11,185 nt of DNA from an uncultured Candidatus Methylacidiphilales bacterium (GTDB taxonomy: Bacteria > Verrucomicrobiota > Verrucomicrobiia > Methylacidiphilales > CALFVM01): NCBI GenBank assembly GCA_937928665.1, contig CALFVM010000099.1, positions 1 to 11,185 of the forward strand, given 5' to 3'. The position numbers and the translations under genes were made by a program. Shown here piece by piece: positions 1 to 5,695 of the stretch. Positions within the stretch are counted from its first letter, which is position 1. Each line of letters starts with the position of its first letter. The notes beneath the pieces are model-generated. The model made no database searches, was not told the DNA's origin, and saw only the letters and a program-made list of their open reading frames with translations.

Positions 1-842
1 TCTGGACCATCGCCCGCAACACCCTCATTGAGGTGATGCGCCAGCGTGTCCTCAACGTGATCTTTATCTTTGGCCTCGTCCTCCTCGGCGGCTCCAACTA
101 CTTCGCCCAATTCACCTTCCAAGAGGAACTCAAGTTTCTCAAAGATCTTGGCTACGCGGCCATCAGCATCACCGGACTCCTTATTGCCCTGCTTGGCTCC
201 GCCCAACTCATCCCGGCCGAACTTGAGCGTCGCACCCTCTACACCGTTTTGAGCAAATCGGTCCGTCGTTTTGAATTCATCGTCGGTAAATACCTCGGCT
301 TGGTCCTCCTCCTTACCCTCATGATCGCTCTGATGTCGGCCATTTTCGCCGGGCTCCTCGCCTACAAGGAAGCGTCTCTTGTCGCCAACTTCACCCCGGC
401 GGAAGGCCCGCCCAGCGAGTTCCAACGACAGATGATCGACCAAATCCGCGAGCAAACCCGCGATCCCCGCCTTCTCCAGGCCGTCCTCCTCATCTGGGGT
501 AAACTCTGTCTGGTGGCTGTCATCGCCGTTTTCTTCTCCACCATGGCTACGTCCACCATTTTCATCGTCGCCACCACCCTGCTCGTTTATTTCGCCGGCC
601 ACCTTCAACACATTGCGCGCGAGGCCTGGGCCACCGAATCCGGGCTTAGCTGGAAGACGGCACTCATCGGCCTGGTCGGCCTCACCGTTCCGGACTTTCA
701 CGCCTTCAACGTGATCGATGAAATCATCGCGGGCAACCCTCTCTCCTGGCATTACACCGCCGATCTCCTTGCCTATTCTGCGGTTTACACGGCCGTCTTA
801 CTCGCGGTCGCCTCCCTCGTCTTCGAGGATCGTGAACTATGA
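1..842 (+). CDS. ABC-2 type transporter permease subunit (5' end outside window)
   Basis: This is an integral membrane subunit of an ABC transporter; the ATPase that would power it is not in the window and is probably just upstream. The reading frame is open to the left edge: codons from position 3 read WTIARNTLIEVMRQRV, the usual first helix region of ABC-2 permeases, so the GTG at 33 is internal and the true start lies outside. Hydrophobic segments follow at about 43-110, 160-210, 300-365, 480-600, 655-690 and 765-825, giving about six membrane spans, with a soluble loop at about 365-475. A motif like LSKSVRRFEFIVGKYLG after the second span is characteristic of the family (ABC-2/NatB-like efflux permeases). 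The substrate cannot be read from sequence. The stop overlaps the next ATG by 4 nt (ATGA, 839-842). Confidence 0.85.
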   Translation, partial: WTIARNTLIEVMRQRVLNVIFIFGLVLLGGSNYFAQFTFQEELKFLKDLGYAAISITGLLIALLGSAQLIPAELERRTLYTVLSKSVRRFEFIVGKYLGLVLLLTLMIALMSAIFAGLLAYKEASLVANFTPAEGPPSEFQRQMIDQIREQTRDPRLLQAVLLIWGKLCLVAVIAVFFSTMATSTIFIVATTLLVYFAGHLQHIAREAWATESGLSWKTALIGLVGLTVPDFHAFNVIDEIIAGNPLSWHYTADLLAYSAVYTAVLLAVASLVFEDREL

Positions 843-1624
843 AGCCGACCACCCTGGCGGTCGCCCTGCTCGTCCTCTGGGCGGCGGTCAAAACCCCTTG
901 GGAACACAATCTCGACGAAACCCAAAGCCGCCTCATCCACGGCATGCGACCCGAGATCTCCGCCGAAATGCGCGACCAACTCGGGCAGGGACTCACCCTC
1001 GCCGCGCTGGGCGGATTCCGGAGCCTGGCGGCCACCATGGTCTGGCTGTCCCTTTATGAAGCGTGGTCGGTCCAGGAATGGCCCAGGGTCCGGACCAACG
1101 TGGACCTGGCCGTGCTTCTCCAACCACGGGATCCCTTTTACTGGGATCACGGCGCCTGGCACCTTGCGTGGAACGCCAGCATCGACGCCGCCCAGAACCC
1201 CAAACGAGGCCCGCTCGAACGGGCCGTTGAATCCCGCCGCTGGGTTGATGCCGGACGCGACCTGCTGGAGCGCGGTATCCGCGCCAACCCGGAGAAGTTT
1301 GTCCTGCATCAACGCCTTGGCGACCTCTATTGGCACCGGCTGGAAGATTTCAGCCAGGCCGCGGAACACTACCGGGCCGCCCTTGCCCTGCCGGGTGCTC
1401 CTGAATACCTCGACCGCTTCGTCGGCTACGCCCTCCAACGGGCCGGTCGGACCCAGGAAGCCTACGACTATTTCCGGAATTTATGGAACAAGCGTCACCC
1501 GGACGATCTCCCTGTTCGCTGGGAAAGAGTGGAAAGGGAACTGAGAAAGCTTGAAGAAGAACTCAACTTACCGGACGATGCCAGACTGTTCCCCAAGGGA
1601 ACAGGGAGGAAACCTGCCACGTGA
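839..1624 (+). CDS. membrane-anchored TPR-repeat protein of unknown function
   Basis: 261 residues. Residues 4-18 form a hydrophobic signal anchor with no lipobox cysteine, so the rest probably faces the periplasm or outer side of the membrane. Residues 60-120 are rich in Trp and His (WDHGAWHLAWNAS at 102-114). Residues about 151-216 hold two helical TPR-like repeats (PEKFVLHQRLGDLYWHR, then PEYLDRFVGYALQRAGR). The tail is charged and helical (ERVERELRKLEEELNL). TPRs usually mediate protein contacts, so a scaffold for the adjacent permease is a reasonable inference; no enzymatic motif is seen. The start is well supported: GAGGA at 825-829 lies 9 nt before the ATG, which overlaps the permease stop by 4 nt. 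The stop in turn overlaps the next start. I recognise only the repeat, not a named family. Confidence 0.85.
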   Translation: MKPTTLAVALLVLWAAVKTPWEHNLDETQSRLIHGMRPEISAEMRDQLGQGLTLAALGGFRSLAATMVWLSLYEAWSVQEWPRVRTNVDLAVLLQPRDPFYWDHGAWHLAWNASIDAAQNPKRGPLERAVESRRWVDAGRDLLERGIRANPEKFVLHQRLGDLYWHRLEDFSQAAEHYRAALALPGAPEYLDRFVGYALQRAGRTQEAYDYFRNLWNKRHPDDLPVRWERVERELRKLEEELNLPDDARLFPKGTGRKPAT

Positions 1625-2343
1625 GATACGGAATTTTTGGAGATATTCACAGCAATCTTGAAGGTTTAGAAGCCGTTCTGGAGGATATGCAAAACCAGAA
1701 CGTGACCCACACCATCTGCATTGGTGACATTGTCGGCTACAATTCCAATCCGGCCGAATGCCTGGAAATCGTTCGCGCTCTCGGCTGCCCCATCGTCAAG
1801 GGTAACCACGACGAAGAAGCCTCAGAAGATCGGGAAATCTCCCACTTCAATGATCTGGCCTCCAGCTCCATGCAGTACTGCCGCGATCAGTTGTCCGAAG
1901 AACAGAAATCGTTCCTGCGCTCCCTGCCTATGCAGCGACCGGTGGGCAACTTCACCGTCGTTCATTCCACCCTCGATGGTCCGGCCCGGTGGGGTTACGT
2001 CTTCAGTGCCGCTGAAGCCGAAACCAGTTTCGCCTACCAGCGCACCCAACTCTGCTTCTTCGGCCACACCCACGTCCCCCACGTCTTCATTAAAGACTCC
2101 AAGGTCCACGAATTTTTCTATCGCAAAATCGAGGTCAAACCCGACAAGCGTTACTTCGTCAACGTCGGCTCCGTCGGCCAGCCCCGCGACGGTGACTGGC
2201 GCTCTGCCTACGCCATTTACGACGCCGACGAGAACACCATCGAACTTCGCCGCGTCACCTACGACATCGCTAAGGCTCAGCAAAAAATCATCAAAGCTGG
2301 CCTTCCCCAACGTTTGGCCGAACGTCTGGCCAACGCCGTGTGA
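1621..2343 (+). CDS. calcineurin-like metallophosphoesterase (YfcE/MJ0936-type)
   Basis: A 240-residue single-domain cytoplasmic metallophosphoesterase. The full set of dimetal ligand motifs is present: GDIHSN (D8, H10), GDIVGY (D36), GNHD (N62, H63), VVHS (H115) and GHTHVPH (H149, H151). The GDIVGYNSNP form and the late NVGSVGQPRDGD segment (181-192) fit the family annotated as metallophosphatase or YfcE-like phosphodiesterase. These enzymes hydrolyse phosphodiester or phosphomonoester bonds with Mn or a similar metal; the natural substrate here is unknown. The GTG start at 1621 overlaps the TPR stop (GTGA) and has GGAGG at 1605-1609, 11 nt upstream. The next gene also starts by a GTGA overlap, so this protein is locked into the operon stoichiometry. 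Its neighbours suggest a role in envelope or sugar-phosphate metabolism, but that is inference only. Confidence 0.9.
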   Translation: MRYGIFGDIHSNLEGLEAVLEDMQNQNVTHTICIGDIVGYNSNPAECLEIVRALGCPIVKGNHDEEASEDREISHFNDLASSSMQYCRDQLSEEQKSFLRSLPMQRPVGNFTVVHSTLDGPARWGYVFSAAEAETSFAYQRTQLCFFGHTHVPHVFIKDSKVHEFFYRKIEVKPDKRYFVNVGSVGQPRDGDWRSAYAIYDADENTIELRRVTYDIAKAQQKIIKAGLPQRLAERLANAV

Positions 2344-3275
2344 GGCTACTGGTCGTCAAGCCCACCGCCCTGGGTGATGTCGCCCAGGCACTCCGGATTG
2401 TCCCACTGCTCAAACAGGTCATTCCCGACCTCCAGCTTCATTGGATCGTCGACGAAGCCTATCGCCCACTCCTCCAGGCGTGCCCCGAGGTTGACCAGAT
2501 CATCGACTTCCCCCGCGCCCGCTGGAGTCGCCGCTGGCCTCTTGGAGAAATCCTCGCCTGGGCCCGGCAACTCCGCAACGGCAACTACGACGCCGCCCTC
2601 GATCTCCAGGGCCTTGCCCGCAGTGCCTTCATGACCCTGGCCTCCGGCGCACCCCGCCGCCTTGGGCTTCGCTCCGCCCGTGAAAGTGCTCACTGGGCCT
2701 GTAACGAGATCATCGAGGACACGCCGCGTCATGCCGTTGACCGTTACCGACTCGCCTGCGAAACCCTCGCGGGCCGTCCCCTGCCCGATAGCTTCTATTC
2801 CTTGCCCCGTTCCGTCTCCGCCTCCCGTTATTTCGTACTCCATCCCTACACCCTCTGGGCCACCAAACTCTGGCCCTGGGCCTACGTGCAGGAACTGGTC
2901 GACTGTTTGTCCCACACCGAAATCCGCGTCATCGGAAAAGGCCCTTGGTTTCCCCTGCGCGGCCATCATCTTACCGACCTCCGCAACCGCACCGACCTAC
3001 CCGCCATGCTCCGCGAACTCTCCGGCGCGGCTGCTGTCATCAGCACCGATTCTGGACCCGCCCACATCGCCGCCGCCTACGACATCCCCGTTGTCGCTCT
3101 CTTCGGAGCGTCCGACCCGGCCAAAACTGCCCCGCGCGGCGATCACATCACCGTGCTCACCTCCGGTGTTCCCTGTCAGCCCTGCCTCCAACTCCGTTGC
3201 CGTGCGCAGCGGAAAATGGACTGCATGTGGACACTCACACCCGAACAAGTTGCTGCCGCCGTCTTAGCGGTGTGA
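2340..3275 (+). CDS. glycosyltransferase family 9 (heptosyltransferase-like)
   Basis: 311 residues, the usual size for ADP-heptose:LPS heptosyltransferases (WaaC/WaaF/WaaQ group), GT-B fold, cytoplasmic face of the inner membrane. The N-terminus MRLLVVKPTALGDV carries the glycine and Asp-13 that correspond to the catalytic aspartate of WaaC-type enzymes. Residues 168-180 (LHPYTLWATKLWP) match the mid-protein nucleotide-sugar region. Residues 235-258 contain the family signature: ISTDSGPAHIAAA, then VALFGASDP and TAPRG. A four-cysteine cluster follows (C279, C282, C287, C295), common in this family. It probably adds a heptose or related sugar to LPS core or another glycan; the exact acceptor cannot be predicted. 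The GTG start overlaps the metallophosphoesterase stop by 4 nt and I see no Shine-Dalgarno, so translation may depend on coupling. It is last in the operon, 13 bp from a convergent gene. Confidence 0.9.
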   Translation: MRLLVVKPTALGDVAQALRIVPLLKQVIPDLQLHWIVDEAYRPLLQACPEVDQIIDFPRARWSRRWPLGEILAWARQLRNGNYDAALDLQGLARSAFMTLASGAPRRLGLRSARESAHWACNEIIEDTPRHAVDRYRLACETLAGRPLPDSFYSLPRSVSASRYFVLHPYTLWATKLWPWAYVQELVDCLSHTEIRVIGKGPWFPLRGHHLTDLRNRTDLPAMLRELSGAAAVISTDSGPAHIAAAYDIPVVALFGASDPAKTAPRGDHITVLTSGVPCQPCLQLRCRAQRKMDCMWTLTPEQVAAAVLAV

Positions 3276-3288
3276 GTCCGCGCCGCCC

Positions 3289-4362
3289 CTAACGCCGGAT
3301 TTTCTCCGCCTCCTGCATCCGTTCGGCCAAAAGCCGTCGGATAATCTCCGGACTACGGATCCCCTCTGACTCGGCGCGGAAATTAGTCATAATCCGGTGG
3401 CGCAACACCGGCTCCGCCACCGCCTCCACATCCTCCATCCGCACCAAGTAGGATCCGTGCAAAACGCTCCGGGCTTTGGCACCCAGAATCAGATATTGCA
3501 CGGCCCGCGGTCCCGCCCCCCAGGAAACCCATTTCTTGACCCAATCCGGCGATTCCGGCTCCGCTGGACGTGATCGGCGCACCAGGTCCACCACCAGATC
3601 GTAAATATGCTCAGGCACGGGAACCCGCCGCACCACATCCTGAAAGGCCAGAATCTGCTCGCCGGAAATCAGCTTGGCCAGTTCGACTCTGCCCCCGCCG
3701 GTGGTCTCCCGCGCAATCCGGCGCTCCTCCTCCAAACTCGGGTAATGGACCTCAATGAAAAACATGAACCGGTCCAGTTGCGCTTCCGGCAACGGGTAGG
3801 TTCCCTCCTGCTCAATCGGGTTCTGCGTTGCCAGCACAAAAAACGGGGGAGCCAGTGGATAGAGCTTCCCGGCCACCGTCACCCGATGCTCCTGCATCGC
3901 CTCCAACAGCGCCGCCTGCGTCTTCGGCGGCGTCCGGTTAATTTCGTCGGCCAACACAATGTTTGCGAACAACGGACCCCGCACAAACTCAAAGGCCCGC
4001 CGCCCCGGCTGGCTGGTCTCCTGCAGGATCTCCGTTCCTGTAATGTCCGAGGGCATCAAATCCGGCGTGAACTGAATCCGGCTGAACTCCAACGACATCG
4101 CCCGCGCCAGCGAATGCACCAGCAACGTCTTGGCCAGACCCGGCACCCCCATCAGCATCGCGTGCCCACGCGCAAAAATGCACACCAACAACCGCTCAAT
4201 GACAATGTCCTGCCCGATAATCACCCGTCCCAACTCGGACCGCAGCGCCGCATAGGTCTCCCGCAATCGCCCAATCGCCTCCACATCCGCCTCCACCATT
4301 GGAGGAGCCTCCGGAACAAACGGGGGTGGCGGGGGTGGCGGCGCGGAAATTTCTGCAGGCAT
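3289..4362 (-). CDS. MoxR-family AAA+ ATPase
   Basis: 357 residues. MoxR ATPases act as chaperone-like remodellers, usually with VWA-domain or DUF58 partners. Motifs in order: GRVIIGQDIVIERLL (45-59, family N-terminal signature), Walker A GVPGLAKT (72-79), Walker B LADE (137-140) followed by INRTPPKTQAALLEAMQE, sensor 1 ATQNP (N181), arginine finger region QLDRF (R198), and sensor 2 GAGPRAV (R286). All catalytic positions are intact. The start is uncertain: the ATG at 4362 has no Shine-Dalgarno (the upstream strand reads CCTCCTCCT), whereas the ATG at 4299 (Met-22) has GGAGG 8 nt upstream and would give a typical 336-residue protein without the seven-proline stretch. It lies 57 nt downstream of a glycosyltransferase on the same strand, so they may be cotranscribed. 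No DUF58/VWA gene follows: the next gene is convergent. Confidence 0.92.
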   Translation of the reverse strand: MPAEISAPPPPPPPFVPEAPPMVEADVEAIGRLRETYAALRSELGRVIIGQDIVIERLLVCIFARGHAMLMGVPGLAKTLLVHSLARAMSLEFSRIQFTPDLMPSDITGTEILQETSQPGRRAFEFVRGPLFANIVLADEINRTPPKTQAALLEAMQEHRVTVAGKLYPLAPPFFVLATQNPIEQEGTYPLPEAQLDRFMFFIEVHYPSLEEERRIARETTGGGRVELAKLISGEQILAFQDVVRRVPVPEHIYDLVVDLVRRSRPAEPESPDWVKKWVSWGAGPRAVQYLILGAKARSVLHGSYLVRMEDVEAVAEPVLRHRIMTNFRAESEGIRSPEIIRRLLAERMQEAEKIRR

Positions 4363-4419
4363 AGGAGGAGGAAAGCACCGTTCCCCCCGAAGCGCAAACC
4401 GGTTATCCGCGTTAGCCTT

Positions 4420-5580
4420 CTACCCGTCCAACCCAGCCTGCCTCAACAAATCCGCACACACCAGCCGGGCATCAAGATGCGCTTCCGCAAACTCCCGCGC
4501 CGCCTGGCTGTGGCCTTCCGGATCCGCCGCCACCGCCTCTACCCCGGCCACGGCCTCTTCTAGGGTGGAAAAACCGATCACCCCCCGGCCCGAGGGCAGG
4601 TGCCGGGTCCAGCCCGTGTCCTGGACCACGGCCGGTCGGCCAAGAGCCAGGTAACACGCCGTCCGACAACTGAACCAACCCGTCCGCCCGGCTACATACG
4701 CATGTTTGGCAATGCTCCATTCCCCCTTCGATCCAATCAAAAAATCACGATACGTGTGATGATCGGGAATGACCTCATCCGGCTCGACCAATCCCCATCC
4801 CGCTGCCCGCAAACGCTCCGTCGGACGGCGGTTCCCGACCCCGCGACCCACGGCCACGAGAAAACGCTCCCGCGTCTTGGTCGGCAGATCCATGAACGCT
4901 TCAAACTCGAGATCTTTCTGACCCCAAATCTGGCCCGCCCATTCTTCCGGTTTGTAACTAGCCCAGTTCATCACGGTGGTCCAAAGCCCCGACGGATTGG
5001 CTCTCTGCTGCGGCCACCAATCCAGTGCCACAGGCTGGACGGTTTTTTTCCACGTGATCCCGCAGTCTGGTGCCAGGCAATCCGCCTCCCCCACATTCAA
5101 TCCAAAAGTGAAGTGAGAATCATGCGCCCGCAGCCGCCGGGTGTAATCGTCTTCCTCCCCACGAGCCAGCCGGATTTGGGTAAACATGGGATCGCCATCA
5201 ATAAACATCTGGTGCCCCACCCCGATGTCATAGTCCGCCAACCAACTTGCGGTCGAGACATTGAGCAACAAGTCCGCGCTCCGGAGCAGCTCACGCGCCA
5301 GTGCCTCCCCGGCCCCGTGGAAAACCCCATCGGCGGCATTCCGATACATCCAACGGTCGCCCAGGCCAAACTCGGCCATCATCCTGGTCAAAAAGGCGAC
5401 GTTATAGGAGCAATCCGCCGAAATGGTCTTGGCCACCGGGTCATAGGGCCACGACCCGGAATCTTCCAAATAATAGACATCGTGCCCCAACGCACGAAAG
5501 CCGAGGAGGTATTGAATGTAGTCCCAGACGACACCGCCGAACGGGTATTGGCCAAGCAAGCCGGTGGCGACAATCCGCAC
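4420..5580 (-). CDS. GT-B-like glycosyltransferase, group 1 type
   Basis: 386 residues from the proposed GTG start. The N-terminal Rossmann-like half begins VRIVATGLLGQYPFGG and continues with a WDYIQYLLGFRALGHDVYYL helix-strand pair, as in GT-B enzymes where the glycine-rich loop is followed by the acceptor-side fold. The C-terminal half has a donor-site-like stretch at about 300-329 (GWFSCRTACYLALGRPAVVQ then DTGWTRHLP) and a closing segment of the STLEEAVAGVEAV type, as in group 1 glycosyltransferases. Sugar and acceptor are unknown. The frame extends to an ATG at 5697, but those extra 39 residues are Arg-rich, do not look like the fold, and overlap the divergent kinase gene start, so I prefer GTG 5580; an AAAGGG before 5697 keeps the longer form possible. 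No Shine-Dalgarno is seen before 5580. The MoxR gene follows in the same direction. Confidence 0.78.
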   Translation of the reverse strand: MRIVATGLLGQYPFGGVVWDYIQYLLGFRALGHDVYYLEDSGSWPYDPVAKTISADCSYNVAFLTRMMAEFGLGDRWMYRNAADGVFHGAGEALARELLRSADLLLNVSTASWLADYDIGVGHQMFIDGDPMFTQIRLARGEEDDYTRRLRAHDSHFTFGLNVGEADCLAPDCGITWKKTVQPVALDWWPQQRANPSGLWTTVMNWASYKPEEWAGQIWGQKDLEFEAFMDLPTKTRERFLVAVGRGVGNRRPTERLRAAGWGLVEPDEVIPDHHTYRDFLIGSKGEWSIAKHAYVAGRTGWFSCRTACYLALGRPAVVQDTGWTRHLPSGRGVIGFSTLEEAVAGVEAVAADPEGHSQAAREFAEAHLDARLVCADLLRQAGLDG

Positions 5581-5695
5581 CCCGGCAGGATGCAGAGTTG
5601 CGACGAGAGGGCGAGCCGAAAACTGTCGGGTCGGCTTGCCGAAATGACGGATGGGCCATAGTCTGACTCGTCCGGTGCTTCTCACCGGTATCCCC
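5581..5695. promoter_or_regulatory. divergent intergenic control region between glycosyltransferase and sensor kinase
   Basis: This 115-bp stretch must hold the promoters for both divergent genes if the starts chosen here are right. It contains two perfect short inverted repeats: AGCCGA/TCGGCT (5614-5619 and 5631-5636, 11-nt spacer) and CCGGTG/CACCGG (5672-5677 and 5683-5688, 5-nt spacer). For the plus strand the best sigma70-like pair I can find is TTGCCG (5636-5641), a 17-nt gap, then TAGTCT (5659-5664); it is poor (4/6 and 3/6) and may be chance. I find no credible promoter for the minus strand. Confidence 0.4.
5672..5688 (+). promoter_or_regulatory. hairpin immediately upstream of the kinase start codon
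   Basis: The sequence CCGGTG-CTTCT-CACCGG forms a perfect 6-bp stem with a 5-nt loop and ends 7 nt before the ATG at 5696. That is where a ribosome binding site would lie, and no Shine-Dalgarno is present there. It could affect translation initiation or act as a protein-binding palindrome. If translation instead starts at 5651 the hairpin is inside the coding region. The structure is seen directly; its function is inference. Confidence 0.3.

Noticed and set aside
3276..3288. Bidirectional terminator between the convergent genes
   Set aside because: Only 13 bp separate the stop codons. The best stem (GCGG/CCGC with a 7-nt loop) is 4 bp and has no T-run, so a terminator cannot be supported.
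4321..4340. Tandem 9-bp repeat as a contingency (phase-variation) tract
   Set aside because: Only two copies, and a 9-bp unit keeps frame, so copy-number change would alter proline count rather than switch the gene off.
4363..4371. AGGAGGAGG as a strong Shine-Dalgarno
   Set aside because: It is on the plus strand, where no gene starts downstream; on the MoxR strand it reads CCTCCTCCT and cannot serve as a ribosome site.
4397..4404. AACCGGTT palindrome between the glycosyltransferase and MoxR genes
   Set aside because: A single 8-bp palindrome in GC-rich DNA with no flanking symmetry or promoter elements; likely chance.
3607..4563. Plus-strand open frame of 318 codons antisense to MoxR
   Set aside because: It is Arg/Gln/Leu low-complexity, runs across the gap between two minus-strand genes, and lies opposite an intact MoxR with all AAA+ motifs.
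4600..5661. Plus-strand open frame of 353 codons antisense to the glycosyltransferase
   Set aside because: Composition is Pro/Arg/His-rich with no recognisable domain, as expected for an antisense frame in GC-rich DNA; the minus-strand frame has clear glycosyltransferase features.
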